Shown one piece after another: positions 1 to 8,720 of a DNA stretch of 64,000 nucleotides. The DNA comes from an uncultured Prevotellaceae bacterium (lineage in GTDB: Bacteria; Bacteroidota; Bacteroidia; Bacteroidales; Muribaculaceae), in assembly GCA_946186575.1 (NCBI GenBank), contig CAMHNO010000008.1, forward strand, positions 1 through 64,000, written 5' to 3'. How positions within the stretch are numbered: the stretch's first letter is position 1; each line of letters begins with the position of its first letter. A model generated the notes under the pieces. The model made no database searches. It worked only from the letters and a program-made list of their open reading frames with translations, and had not been told where the DNA came from. A program made the translations under genes and the position numbers.

Positions 1-2
1 AC

Positions 3-560
3 TACGAGGATAGAGGCACTACCGAGTGGACCGAGAGCGTATTCTTCACTACTCTTGACGAGCCTGTTGAGCCTGAGGATGGCTTCTTCCTGGTGGGTTC
101 ATTCAACGGTTGGAACCAAACTGCTGAGGGTGGCCGCTTAGCATTCGATGAGTACGACAAAATCGAAGGTGTTGAGCTCGAGGCTGGCGCCGAGTTCAAG
201 GTTATCGCATTTGACGAGGATGGCACTATCTGGTTTGGTGGCGAGGACGCTAATAACGTTGGCTACTTCCTGATCAACAACGACCTCTTGGGCGTAGGCC
301 TCAGTTGTGTTGAAGGTGAGAGCGGTGCAAACTTCCGCGTTGAAGAGGCTGGCACTTACACCATTGCACTGTCAGTTCTGAGAGAGTTCAACGGTGCTGT
401 TTATATGACTGTTACCAAGGAGAATCCAAGCGCAATCAGCACAATCGCTGCTGACAACCAGAGCAACGAGTGGTACAACCTTAACGGTCAGAAGCTCAAC
501 GGCAAGCCCGCTACTCCTGGCATTTACATCAACGGTGGCAAGAAGGTCATTGTTAAGTGA
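3..560 (+). CDS. C-terminal part of a secreted protein with SusE/SusF- or CBM-like domain and T9SS-type tail
   Basis: The reading frame is already open at base 3, so the start lies outside the window. The first 120 visible residues contain the motif FFLVGSFNGWN followed by alternating beta-strand sequence. This resembles the starch-binding repeats of SusE/SusF lipoproteins and glycogen-binding (AMPK-like) beta-sandwiches. The last 35 residues (EWYNLNGQKLNGKPATPGIY, then a KKVIVK-type end) match the short C-terminal sorting signal common in Prevotella-like Bacteroidales that use type IX secretion. A carbohydrate-binding surface protein is likely, but the substrate cannot be told. A strong terminator follows. 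Confidence 0.75.
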   Translation, partial: YEDRGTTEWTESVFFTTLDEPVEPEDGFFLVGSFNGWNQTAEGGRLAFDEYDKIEGVELEAGAEFKVIAFDEDGTIWFGGEDANNVGYFLINNDLLGVGLSCVEGESGANFRVEEAGTYTIALSVLREFNGAVYMTVTKENPSAISTIAADNQSNEWYNLNGQKLNGKPATPGIYINGGKKVIVK

Positions 561-588
561 TAAGTGTTAAGTTTTAAGTGTTAAGTGA
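553..588. repeat. TTAAGTG short repeats after stop codon
   Basis: TTAAGTG-like heptamers repeat directly after the stop codon. The stretch taagtgttaagttttaag (561-578) recurs exactly at 61218-61235, also just after a stop codon, so this is a dispersed repeat rather than a local accident. Confidence 0.6.
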
Positions 589-615
589 CTTCGAAACACA
601 CTTTCACCGTTTTTT

Positions 616-656
616 AAAAAATGCACCCGCGCAAGTTCGGCGGGTGCATTTTTTTT
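616..656 (+). terminator. Rho-independent terminator
   Basis: A perfect 10-bp stem (atgcacccgc / gcgggtgcat, 621-630 and 640-649) closes a 9-base loop. It is preceded by A6 and followed by T8. The A/T flanks make it usable in both directions. Confidence 0.9.
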
Positions 657-771
657 GTAAAAATAAATTCTGTTCTAACATAAATCCTAATGACCGATTT
701 GGGTTAAATGCAATAAAACCAAGCTTCATTCGTTTTAATAGAAGATATATCAAGAAAGATATAGCTGGGTA

Positions 772-3700
772 ATGAACAAAGTGTATCGATACATACCCAT
801 TTTGATTTTAGTTGCAACAGTGATCTTCTCGGCGTGCAGCACCAAGAAGAACACTGCTGGCAGTCGCTTTTGGCATGCGATGAACACGCGTTACAACGTG
901 TACTACAATGGCGAGAAGCACTATAATGAGCAAATCAAGATTTTGGAGAACGACTACCAGGACGATTACTCTACTCAGCTCTACATTCACCCAGCCGAAG
1001 CCTACAGCAACCCAAAGGCCACCCAGCCCACCACCAACTTTGACCGCACCATCGAGAAGATGCAGAAGGCCATCTCGCTGCACTCAATCAAGAAAAAACC
1101 AGCGCGCAAGGCCGGCAAGGGAAATGACCCTAAATACAAGGAATGGCTCAAGCGAGAGGAGTACAACCCGTTCATTCACAACGCTTGGTATCTCTTGGCC
1201 AAGGCTCAATACATGAAGGGCGACTTCCTGAGTTCGGCCGCTACTTTCCACTACATTTCAAAGCACTTCTCGTGGAAGCCCGACCTGGTGCTCGAGGCGC
1301 AGATATGGGAAGCTCTGAGCTATTGCGCCATGGACTGGACCACCGAGGCCGACAATGTGCTCGTGCACATTCATCCCAACAAGATTGAGAACTCTCGCTT
1401 GCAGCAGCTGGCCAATCTTGCCTATGCCGACTATTTCATCAAGTGCAAGATGAATGCCGAGGCTGTGCCCTTCCTTGAGAAGGCTGTGAATGGCGCAAGC
1501 GGCGGTCAGAAGGTGCGATTGAACTTCCTGCTTGGCCAGCTCTACGACGAGACGGGCGAGAAGGAGAAAGCCTATGAAGCCTACAAGCGTGCCGGTTCGA
1601 GCAGCAGCTCGACCTATCGCACCAAGTTCAATGCCCGCATCAAGCAGAGTGCAGTTTACCAGGGCACCGACATTGATGGCGAGGTTAAGGCACTCAAGCG
1701 CATGACCCGCTATGACCGCAACAAGGAGTATCTCGACCAGATTTATTACGCCATAGGCAACCTCTACCTGAGCCGTGGCGACACTGTTCATGCCGTAGAG
1801 AATTATGAACTGGCCGCCAAGAAGAGCACTCGCAACGGCATAGACAAGGCCATCAGCCAGCTCACGCTGGGAGGCATCTACTTTGCCCAGCACAAGTATG
1901 ACAAGGCGCAGCCGTGCTACAGCGAGGCCATTCCGCAGCTCAGCGAGAACTATCCCAACTACAAGGAGCTCAAGCATCGCAGCGACGTGCTCGACGAGCT
2001 GGCGGTGTACTCTGGCAACGTAACCCTGCAAGACTCGCTGCTGCGGCTCTCGCAGCTGCCACTTGAGGAGCAGAAGAAGGTGATCGCAAAGATTATCGAG
2101 GAGCTCAAGAAGCGCGAGAAAGAAGAAAAAGAGGCTGCCGACCGCGAGGCCTATCTGGCACAGCAGCAAGGCAATGGCACTGGCCTGAAGAACAACACAC
2201 AGCAGCCAGCCACCTACAATATCAACAACGACAACTCGTGGTACTTCTACAACACGGCCACCAAGAATGCCGGTAAGACAGCCTTCCAGCAGCAATGGGG
2301 AAACCGCAAGCTCGAGGATAACTGGCGCCGACGCAACAAGAACACCTTCTCGCTCGACAATGAAGCCGAAGCCGACGCCGAGCAAGAAAATAACGACTCC
2401 ACTCAAGTGGAGGGCAACGACTCCACTCAGGTTGATAAGGAGGCCGCCAAGCGCGCCGAGGATCCCCACTACGAGGAATATTACCTGAAGCAGATTCCAA
2501 AAACCGAGGAGGAAATTCAGACCTCGAACGACGTGATTCAGGAGGGCCTCTACAACATGGGAGTGATATTGAAAGACAAGCTCGAGGATCTGCCAGCCGC
2601 GGCCTATGAGTTTGAGCAGTTGCTCGACCGCTACCCCGACAATGTGTACAGGCTCGACACTTATTATAACATGTACCTGCTCTACTACCGCAGCGGACAA
2701 TATTCTGAGGCCGAGCGATACCGGCAGCTGATATTGACCCACTTTGCCGACTCAAAATATGGGCAGGCCATGCAAGACCCCAACTATCTTGAGAACCTCA
2801 AGCGCATGAATCTGGTGCAAGAGGAACTCTACGACCAGGCCTACACTGCCTATCTGAACAACGACAATCTGACTGTGCATCAGGCCTATGCCGAGATGAT
2901 GCGCAACTACCCGCTGTCGAAGATTATGCCCAAGTTTATGTTTATCGACGCTCTCTCCTATGTGACCGAGCGCAACTACGACATGTTCAAGAGCCGCATC
3001 AAGGAAATGCTCGAGCGTTATCCGCAGACCGACATCACTCCTACGGCATCGTCCATCGTCAAGCAGATTAACCAGGGCAGGAAGATTAACGGCGGCTCGT
3101 CGAACACGCGCGGCATGCTGTGGACCATGCGTCTGTCGAACGACACCACCGCCGGTGGCGAGCGCAACGAGTTCACGCCATTCACCGAGGGCCGCAACAA
3201 GCCACAGTACTTTGTGCTTGTGTTCTCGACCGACTCGGTGTCGTCGAACCAACTCCTCTACGAGGTGGCAAAGCACAACTTCAATTCGTTTGTGATAAGA
3301 GACTTCGAGCTTGAACCCATGACATTTGGTAGCATGGGACTGATTATCGTCAAGGGATTCCCCAACTATTCCGATGTGGAACACTATCGCAACGTGTGGG
3401 AGAAGGACGAGACTAAGGTAGTGCCCGGGCAGGCACATTATGTGATTATAAGCGAAGATAACTTCAATTTGCTGCTCAGGGAGGGCAGAACGTTTGAGGA
3501 ATACTTCCGCTATCTTGACGAACTCAACGAGGAGAAAGTTGAGGAGCAGATTCCCGAGGAAGCTCAGGACGACGAGGAGCGCGACGATGGCGACGATGGC
3601 GACGAGCAGAAGCCTGTCAAGTCGGTGAAGAAGGGACAGGGCTTAGCCACCGACGATGGCGACACGCCCGCCGATAAGCCTCAGGTTAGCACCCCAGAGC

Positions 3701-4506
3701 AGCAAGGCAACCCGCAGCTGCTTGAGGAGGCAAGACGTCGCGCCGAGTTGCGACAGCTCGAGGAGCAGCGCAAGCAGGAAGAGAAACGCAAGCAAGAAGA
3801 GGCCAAGCAGCGCGAGGAAGAACTCAAGCGCCAGGAGATGCTGCGACAGGAAGAGGAGGCTCAGCGCCAGCAGGAAGCTCAGCAGCAAGCTCAGCAAGGC
3901 ACTACAGCTCCAAGCGGTGCCACCACCGCTCAACCAGCAGCTCAGCAGCAGTCAAATAATAGCAACGGCGGCGACAACGTGCGTCGCCTCAAGAAGCAGA
4001 AAGACGAGGAGCAGAAGCAACGCGAGCGTCAGGAGAAGGAGGCCAAGAAGGCCGAGCGCGAGCGTCAGAAACAGCTCGAACGTGAAGAGAAAGCCCGCCA
4101 AGACTCAATAAAGCGTGCCGAGAAGCAGCGCGAGAAAGAGCTAAAGGCTGCCGAGAAAGCCCGTCAAGACTCGATAAAGGCTGTGGAGAAAGCTCGCGAG
4201 CAGGAAATCAAGCAGCGCGAGAAAGAGAAAGAAGAAGCAGCGCGCCGTGCCGAGCAAGAGCGCAAAGACAAGATCAAGGCCAAGGAGCAGGCACGCAAGC
4301 AGCGCGAGCAGGAGCGCAAGCAGCGAGCCAAGGAGCGTGAGCAAAAACGCAAAGAAGAAGAAAAACGCAAGAAAGAAGAAGCCAAGGCACGCAAGGAGGC
4401 GGCCAAACAGCGGCAGAAGGAGCGTGAGGAGGCTCGCAAGCAGCGCGAGCGCGAGCGCAAGGAAGCCGCCCGCCAGCGCGAACAGGAGCGAAAAGGCAAC
4501 AAATAG
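772..4506 (+). CDS. porW: PorW/SprE-like T9SS lipoprotein, TPR protein with long charged C-terminal tail
   Basis: 1244 residues. The N terminus is a lipoprotein signal peptide ending FSAC at residue 22, followed by STKKNT and a conserved-looking RFWHAMNTRYNVYYNG block, as in the PorW/SprE family. PorW/SprE is an outer-membrane-associated TPR lipoprotein needed for type IX secretion and gliding. TPR-like helical repeats run from about residue 120 to 770. After an acidic linker (about 915-985) comes an unusual 260-residue tail of Lys, Glu, Arg and Gln with sparse Ala, predicted as a long coiled coil or charged single helix. Such a tail makes it longer than the roughly 850-1000 residues I expect for the family. 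The T9SS role fits the CTD protein upstream and the PorZ-like genes at 18570-25867. Large minus-strand ORFs inside it are shadows. Confidence 0.8.
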   Translation: MNKVYRYIPILILVATVIFSACSTKKNTAGSRFWHAMNTRYNVYYNGEKHYNEQIKILENDYQDDYSTQLYIHPAEAYSNPKATQPTTNFDRTIEKMQKAISLHSIKKKPARKAGKGNDPKYKEWLKREEYNPFIHNAWYLLAKAQYMKGDFLSSAATFHYISKHFSWKPDLVLEAQIWEALSYCAMDWTTEADNVLVHIHPNKIENSRLQQLANLAYADYFIKCKMNAEAVPFLEKAVNGASGGQKVRLNFLLGQLYDETGEKEKAYEAYKRAGSSSSSTYRTKFNARIKQSAVYQGTDIDGEVKALKRMTRYDRNKEYLDQIYYAIGNLYLSRGDTVHAVENYELAAKKSTRNGIDKAISQLTLGGIYFAQHKYDKAQPCYSEAIPQLSENYPNYKELKHRSDVLDELAVYSGNVTLQDSLLRLSQLPLEEQKKVIAKIIEELKKREKEEKEAADREAYLAQQQGNGTGLKNNTQQPATYNINNDNSWYFYNTATKNAGKTAFQQQWGNRKLEDNWRRRNKNTFSLDNEAEADAEQENNDSTQVEGNDSTQVDKEAAKRAEDPHYEEYYLKQIPKTEEEIQTSNDVIQEGLYNMGVILKDKLEDLPAAAYEFEQLLDRYPDNVYRLDTYYNMYLLYYRSGQYSEAERYRQLILTHFADSKYGQAMQDPNYLENLKRMNLVQEELYDQAYTAYLNNDNLTVHQAYAEMMRNYPLSKIMPKFMFIDALSYVTERNYDMFKSRIKEMLERYPQTDITPTASSIVKQINQGRKINGGSSNTRGMLWTMRLSNDTTAGGERNEFTPFTEGRNKPQYFVLVFSTDSVSSNQLLYEVAKHNFNSFVIRDFELEPMTFGSMGLIIVKGFPNYSDVEHYRNVWEKDETKVVPGQAHYVIISEDNFNLLLREGRTFEEYFRYLDELNEEKVEEQIPEEAQDDEERDDGDDGDEQKPVKSVKKGQGLATDDGDTPADKPQVSTPEQQGNPQLLEEARRRAELRQLEEQRKQEEKRKQEEAKQREEELKRQEMLRQEEEAQRQQEAQQQAQQGTTAPSGATTAQPAAQQQSNNSNGGDNVRRLKKQKDEEQKQRERQEKEAKKAERERQKQLEREEKARQDSIKRAEKQREKELKAAEKARQDSIKAVEKAREQEIKQREKEKEEAARRAEQERKDKIKAKEQARKQREQERKQRAKEREQKRKEEEKRKKEEAKARKEAAKQRQKEREEARKQRERERKEAARQREQERKGNK

Positions 4507-4552
4507 ACCTCCTCGCAGCTACTGCAGCAAGCACTGATGGTGCTACACTATC

Positions 4553-4593
4553 ACAGCCCATGAGACTGTCTCACTCACAGCCTCATGGGCTGT
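4553..4593 (+). terminator. Hairpin downstream of porW-like gene
   Basis: A perfect 12-bp stem (acagcccatgag / ctcatgggctgt, 4553-4564 and 4582-4593) closes a 17-base loop, 47 bases past the stop codon. There is no strong T-run, so it may stabilise the 3' end of the mRNA rather than terminate by itself. Confidence 0.5.
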
Positions 4594-4697
4594 AGTTATC
4601 ACCGAGGGTGCCTATGGGCTTTAAGCGTGCTCTTGGCCTAATAACATTTTTTAACCAAGAAACTGTTTTTGTGGAGTGTTTTTTTCCCTTTTATCGC

Positions 4698-4727
4698 TTG
4701 CAGAAATAAAATATAGTAGTACTTTTG
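4698..4727 (+). promoter_or_regulatory. Bacteroidota promoter for DUF2795 gene
   Basis: TTG at 4698-4700, a 19-base spacer and TACTTTTG at 4720-4727 fit the -33/-7 consensus (TTTG / TAnnTTTG). The start codon is 50 bases further on. Confidence 0.7.
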
Positions 4728-4777
4728 CGCAAATTTTCAGAAACGATTATTAATACACAAAAAAATCCATAAAAATT

Positions 4778-5002
4778 ATGTATTGGACACTTGAATTAGC
4801 AACTAAACTTGAAGACGCACCATGGCCAGCAACCAAAGATGAGCTTATTGATTATGCAATGCGCAGCGGTGCTCCCATGGAAGTGATTGAGAACCTGCAG
4901 GAAATTGAAGACGAGGGAGAGACCTACGAGTCGATCGAAGACATCTGGCCCGACTATCCCACCAACGATGACGACTTCTTCTTCAACGAGGAAGAGTATT
5001 AG
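4778..5002 (+). CDS. DUF2795 domain small protein
   Basis: 74 residues beginning MYWTLELATKLEDAPWPATK and ending in a very acidic, aromatic tail (DDDFFFNEEEY). The whole protein matches the small DUF2795 family found widely in Bacteroidales, where it is nearly invariant in length. Its function is not known. It has its own promoter upstream and a strong terminator downstream, so it is a single-gene unit between the PorW-like gene and the restriction operon. There is no signal peptide or membrane segment, so it should be cytoplasmic. Confidence 0.85.
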   Translation: MYWTLELATKLEDAPWPATKDELIDYAMRSGAPMEVIENLQEIEDEGETYESIEDIWPDYPTNDDDFFFNEEEY

Positions 5003-5027
5003 AAAAATATTATTAGTAACACACATG

Positions 5028-5067
5028 AGGACATTGGAACGACTAAAAGTTCTGATGTCCTTTTTTG
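5028..5067 (+). terminator. Rho-independent terminator
   Basis: Stem aggacat / atgtcct (5028-5034 and 5055-5061), extended inside by gaac / gttc, followed by T7. It separates the DUF2795 gene from the restriction operon. Confidence 0.85.
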
Positions 5068-5075
5068 TAAGCACG

Positions 5076-5110
5076 TTTGAGTGATAATATTCAAAAAATG
5101 TGTATCTTTG
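5076..5110 (+). promoter_or_regulatory. Promoter of the type I restriction-modification operon
   Basis: TTTG at 5076-5079 and TATCTTTG at 5103-5110 with a 23-base spacer, slightly longer than usual. Transcription would start near 5117. This falls downstream of an in-frame GTG at 5081 and supports the ATG at 5144 as the hsdM start. Confidence 0.65.
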
Positions 5111-5143
5111 TGGTTGGAACTAAAAAGAATAAAAGACTTACCA

Positions 5144-6637
5144 ATGATAACAGGCGAAATCAAAAACCGTATTGACAGCATTTGGGATACCTTTTGGACT
5201 GGCGGTATCACCAACTCCATAACAATTCTCGAGCAGATGACCTATCTGTTCTTCATGAAAATGCTTGACGATGCCCAACGCACTCGTGAGGCTAACGCTA
5301 ATGCCTTTGGTGTTGCGGTGAGCGAACCCACTTTCAAGTATGGCTCGTGGCACAATCCCGAGACCGACCGTGACGTGCCCTTCAACGACTTGCGATGGAG
5401 TGTGTTCAAGAACAAGGACCCCGAAACGATGTTCCGTCTCGTGAGCAAGGATGTGTTTGTCTATATCAAGACACTCAACGAGGGCAAGGAGAGTGCCTAC
5501 AGCCGTTTTATGGAGAATGCCACCTTCCTTATCCAGAGCCCTCGCACGCTCACCAAGATTGTCGAGGGCATTGACCACCTCGACATGAACAACCGTGACA
5601 CTATGGGCGACGTGTATGAGTATGTGCTTGGCAAGATGGCTGCCTCGGGCAACAATGGTCAGTTCCGTACTCCTCGTCACATTATACGTATGATGGTAGA
5701 ACTTATGCAGCCCACATTGAAAGACACCATTTGCGACCCCGCTATGGGCAGCGCAGGATTCATTGTTGAGAGTGCCAAGTATGTGCAAGAGCATTACAAG
5801 AGTGAACTGCTCAAGCGCGAGAATGCCGACCACTACAAGAACCACATGCTGCACGGCTTCGACACCGATTTCACCATGCTCCGCATCGGTGCTATGAACT
5901 TGATGCTGCACGGAGTTGACAATCCCGACATTCAGTATCGTGATAGCCTCTCGACCGACAACACCGACGAGAACCGCTACACCTTGTGTCTTGCCAATCC
6001 TCCTTTCACAGGAAGTCTCGACTACGACGCTGTGAGCAAATCGCTACTTGCTATCACCAAGACCAAGAAGACCGAGTTGCTGTTTGTGAGTCTGTTCATC
6101 CGTATGCTGCAAATGGGTGGTCGCTGCGCCTCGATTGTTCCCGACGGTGTGCTGTTCGGCAACAGTACTGCCCACAAAGCGTTGAGGAAAGAACTTGTAG
6201 AGAACCAACGCTTGCAAGCTGTTATCTCAATGCCAAGTGGAGTGTTCTTGCCTTATGCAGGTGTTTCTACTGCTATTATCATCTTCACTAAGACCAACGC
6301 TGGCGGAACCGACAAGGTCTGGTTCTATGATATGAAAGCCGATGGCTTCACCCTCGACCAAAAGCGCACCGAGTGTGCCGAGAACGACATCCCCGACGTG
6401 ATTGCTCGTTTCAAGAACTTGGAGGCTGAGGAATCAAGGACACGCAAAGAACAGTCATTCCTTGTTCCTGTTGAGGATATTAGAGAAAATGATTACGACC
6501 TCAGCATCAACAAGTATAAGGAGGTGGAGCGTGTCAAAGTGGAATACGATGCCCCCGAAGTCATCTTTGGTAGAATTGCTTCTCTGCAAGAAGAAATAAA
6601 CAACGCAATGGCTGAGTTTAAGGAGAAATACCTGTAA
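5144..6637 (+). CDS. hsdM: Type I restriction-modification system, methyltransferase subunit HsdM
   Basis: 497 residues from the ATG at 5144. A GTG-initiated extension to 5081 would overlap the promoter. The N-terminal helical HsdM domain (from IKNRIDSIWDTFW) is followed by an N6-adenine methyltransferase domain. It carries a SAM-binding motif I DPAMGSAGF (198-206; usually DPAxGSGGF) and the catalytic NPPF (285-288). With HsdS it methylates adenines in a bipartite target, and with HsdR it forms the restriction complex. It is the first gene of an operon with fic (14-base gap), hsdS, a four-helix-bundle gene and hsdR. Length and motifs are complete, so it looks functional. Confidence 0.95.
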   Translation: MITGEIKNRIDSIWDTFWTGGITNSITILEQMTYLFFMKMLDDAQRTREANANAFGVAVSEPTFKYGSWHNPETDRDVPFNDLRWSVFKNKDPETMFRLVSKDVFVYIKTLNEGKESAYSRFMENATFLIQSPRTLTKIVEGIDHLDMNNRDTMGDVYEYVLGKMAASGNNGQFRTPRHIIRMMVELMQPTLKDTICDPAMGSAGFIVESAKYVQEHYKSELLKRENADHYKNHMLHGFDTDFTMLRIGAMNLMLHGVDNPDIQYRDSLSTDNTDENRYTLCLANPPFTGSLDYDAVSKSLLAITKTKKTELLFVSLFIRMLQMGGRCASIVPDGVLFGNSTAHKALRKELVENQRLQAVISMPSGVFLPYAGVSTAIIIFTKTNAGGTDKVWFYDMKADGFTLDQKRTECAENDIPDVIARFKNLEAEESRTRKEQSFLVPVEDIRENDYDLSINKYKEVERVKVEYDAPEVIFGRIASLQEEINNAMAEFKEKYL

Positions 6638-6651
6638 TTGAAATACCTTCT

Positions 6652-7536
6652 ATGGCTGAACGTCGCAAAATATCAATCCGTTTCTACAACGACCGCGAGG
6701 TGCGTGCCGTGTGGGATGATAAGCTGAGCAAGTGGTGGTTCTCGGTGCTTGATGTTATAGGGGCTATCAACGAGCAGGACAACTATTCCCGCACACGTAA
6801 CTACTGGAAGTACCTCAAGACCAAGTTGCGCAAGAAGGGCAGCGAAGTGGTTAGTGTCACTAACCAGTTGAAACTGCTCGCACCCGACGGCAAACGTCGC
6901 ATAACCGATGTGCTCGACTATGACGGCGTGATGTTGCTGGCTCAAAACATCCCAAATACCAACGCCACTCGATTTGTTCACTGGTTTGCCAGCGACAGCG
7001 AGAGCGTTGATGGCAAGAGCCGAGAGAAGGCTTATGCCTTGTGGGAAAGCGGCCTTATGGAGAGCGTAGAGATAGGCACCACTCGTGGCTTGCAACAGAT
7101 TCATGGATATTTGTTTGGAGGCCTTTATGACTTTGCTGGGCAAGTGCGCACCGTCACTATATCGAAGGGCGATTTCACCTTTTGCCGTGCGCGCTATCTT
7201 CCTCAAGCATTACGCGACATCGACCGTATGCCCGATGATACATTCGATGAGATTGTCGCAAAATATGTAGAGATGAACGTTGCACATCCGTTTATGGAGG
7301 GCAATGGGCGAAGCACACGACTGTGGCTTGACCTTCTGCTCAAGAATCGTCTTGACAAGTGCGTGGATTGGAGTCGCATCTCAAAGCGTGATTACCTTAC
7401 TGCTATGGTGCTGAGTGCAACCGACCCATCAATGCTTCGTCACCTCTTATTTGGAGCATTGACCGACAAGGTGAATGACAGAGAGACCTTTATGAAAGGC
7501 ATCGACTACTCTTATTACTACGAACAAGAAGATTGA
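6652..7536 (+). CDS. BRO-N-like domain fused to Fic domain, inside the hsd operon
   Basis: 294 residues. Residues 1-115 (with RFYNDREVRAVWDDKLSKWW) look like the BRO family N-terminal domain, a DNA-binding module of phage and viral regulators. Residues about 130-280 form a Fic domain with a complete catalytic loop HPFMEGNGRSTR (212-223). His and the GNGR phosphate-binding residues are intact, so it should transfer AMP (or another NMP) to a protein target. I see no exact [S/T]xxxE[G/N] inhibitory helix; SGLMES near residue 145 is only a partial match. Fic genes are often found next to type I hsd genes in Bacteroidota. The fused BRO-N part suggests DNA or promoter targeting. The target is unknown; it may act as a toxin or a regulator of the restriction system. 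The next gene starts 7 bases after its stop codon. Confidence 0.85.
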   Translation: MAERRKISIRFYNDREVRAVWDDKLSKWWFSVLDVIGAINEQDNYSRTRNYWKYLKTKLRKKGSEVVSVTNQLKLLAPDGKRRITDVLDYDGVMLLAQNIPNTNATRFVHWFASDSESVDGKSREKAYALWESGLMESVEIGTTRGLQQIHGYLFGGLYDFAGQVRTVTISKGDFTFCRARYLPQALRDIDRMPDDTFDEIVAKYVEMNVAHPFMEGNGRSTRLWLDLLLKNRLDKCVDWSRISKRDYLTAMVLSATDPSMLRHLLFGALTDKVNDRETFMKGIDYSYYYEQED

Positions 7537-7543
7537 ACGGACA

Positions 7544-8650
7544 ATGGATAAGAACAACTGGGAATATAAAGAATTTGAAGATTGTTTACATAAGGTAAAA
7601 TATCCTCCAAAGGTAAAAACAAATGAGTATTTATCTTTAGGATTATATCCTGTTGTATCACAAGAAAAAGAATATATTTCTGGTTATAACGATGATGAAA
7701 ATAAGGTATTTCATCACAATAATCCTGTTGTCATTTTTGGTGACCATTCAAGAGAAATAAAATATATTGATTTTGATTTTATTATTGGAGCTGATGGCGT
7801 CAAAATATTAGATGTCAAGGATTTCTTAAATCCCAAATTCTTTTATTATAACATAAAATGGATTAATGTTGAATCTCTTGGATATTCTCGTCACTACAAA
7901 CTTCTTAAAGAGAATAAAATCCCCATTCCCCCTCTTGCTGAGCAGGAGCGGATAGTTGAGGAATTGGACTTGTTGAGCAGCATTATAGAGAAGAAAAAGG
8001 CACAACTCAAAGAACTTGACCAACTCGCTCAATCCATCTTCTATGATATGTTTGGCGACCCAATCACCAATGAAAAAGGATGGGAAGTAAAGAAATTGGG
8101 AGAGGTTTGTATAATTGAACGTGGTGGCTCTCCTCGACCAATAGAACAATACTTGACAGATGATGAAAATGGTATTAATTGGATAAAAATAGGAGATGCC
8201 ACAGAGGGGGGTATGGTGATTTCATCAACTAAGCAGAAAATCATTCCTGAAGGTGTGAAGAAATCTCGCTTTGTCCATAAAGGAGATTTCCTCTTGTCAA
8301 ACTCAATGAGTTTTGGGAAGCCATACATTCTTGGTGTTGATGGCTGCATACACGATGGTTGGTTGGTAATTCAAGACCCTAATGAAATCTTCAATAAAAT
8401 ATATCTATATTACTTTCTCGGAAGCCCTCAAACTTACGAGTCTTTTAGAAGTATGGCTGTCGGAGGAGTCGTGAACAATTTAAATAAAGACATGGTAAAA
8501 AGAGTGTTTATAGCTATACCTAATCCAACTCTCCAACAGGAGTTTGCTGATAAGATTGAGGCAATAGAGCGACAAAAGTCGCTCATTCAGCAATCCATTG
8601 TCGAAACGCAGACGCTTTTCGACAGCCGCATGGATTATTGGTTTGGCTAG
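7544..8650 (+). CDS. hsdS: Type I restriction-modification system, specificity subunit HsdS
   Basis: 368 residues with the usual two-part plan: a target-recognition domain (about 5-125), a conserved helical spacer starting IPIPPLAEQERIVEELD (about 127-165), a second target-recognition domain (about 180-325), and a second helix that begins NPTLQQEFADKIEAIERQ. The helices set the distance between the two half-sites. The first domain and the start of the second are clearly AT-rich and use different codons from hsdM and hsdR. This is usual for specificity genes that gain recognition domains by recombination. It is somewhat short for a two-domain HsdS but complete. The recognition sequence cannot be read from the protein. 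Confidence 0.92.
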   Translation: MDKNNWEYKEFEDCLHKVKYPPKVKTNEYLSLGLYPVVSQEKEYISGYNDDENKVFHHNNPVVIFGDHSREIKYIDFDFIIGADGVKILDVKDFLNPKFFYYNIKWINVESLGYSRHYKLLKENKIPIPPLAEQERIVEELDLLSSIIEKKKAQLKELDQLAQSIFYDMFGDPITNEKGWEVKKLGEVCIIERGGSPRPIEQYLTDDENGINWIKIGDATEGGMVISSTKQKIIPEGVKKSRFVHKGDFLLSNSMSFGKPYILGVDGCIHDGWLVIQDPNEIFNKIYLYYFLGSPQTYESFRSMAVGGVVNNLNKDMVKRVFIAIPNPTLQQEFADKIEAIERQKSLIQQSIVETQTLFDSRMDYWFG

Positions 8651-8709
8651 GAGAAATAGAAGCAGTAGAAATACTTGAAAAACCAGATATACTAGATTAA
8701 ATAGAGTAA
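8647..8709 (+). repeat. 9-bp periodic repeat array, left of the four-helix-bundle gene
   Basis: Seven consecutive 9-bp units with the pattern nTAGnnnnn. TAG (or TTG/CAG variants) occurs at 8648, 8657, 8666, 8675, 8684, 8693 and 8702. The hsdS stop codon is the first TAG. In the hsdS frame it is followed by three further in-frame TAG repeats with one unit run between. It resembles the array at 9394-9456 on the other side of the next gene. Confidence 0.75.
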
Positions 8710-8720
8710 TAATAAAGAAA

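Noticed and set aside
578-772. 64-residue plus-strand open frame after the first gene
   Set aside because: It runs through a strong terminator hairpin and AT-rich spacer and has no protein-like features.
1258-2742. 494-residue minus-strand open frame inside the porW-like gene
   Set aside because: It mirrors the codon structure of the plus-strand gene, is Leu/Val-rich without domains, and the plus-strand protein has clear family features.
5081-5143. GTG-initiated N-terminal extension of HsdM
   Set aside because: It overlaps the promoter -7 box, and the conserved HsdM domain begins after the ATG at 5144.
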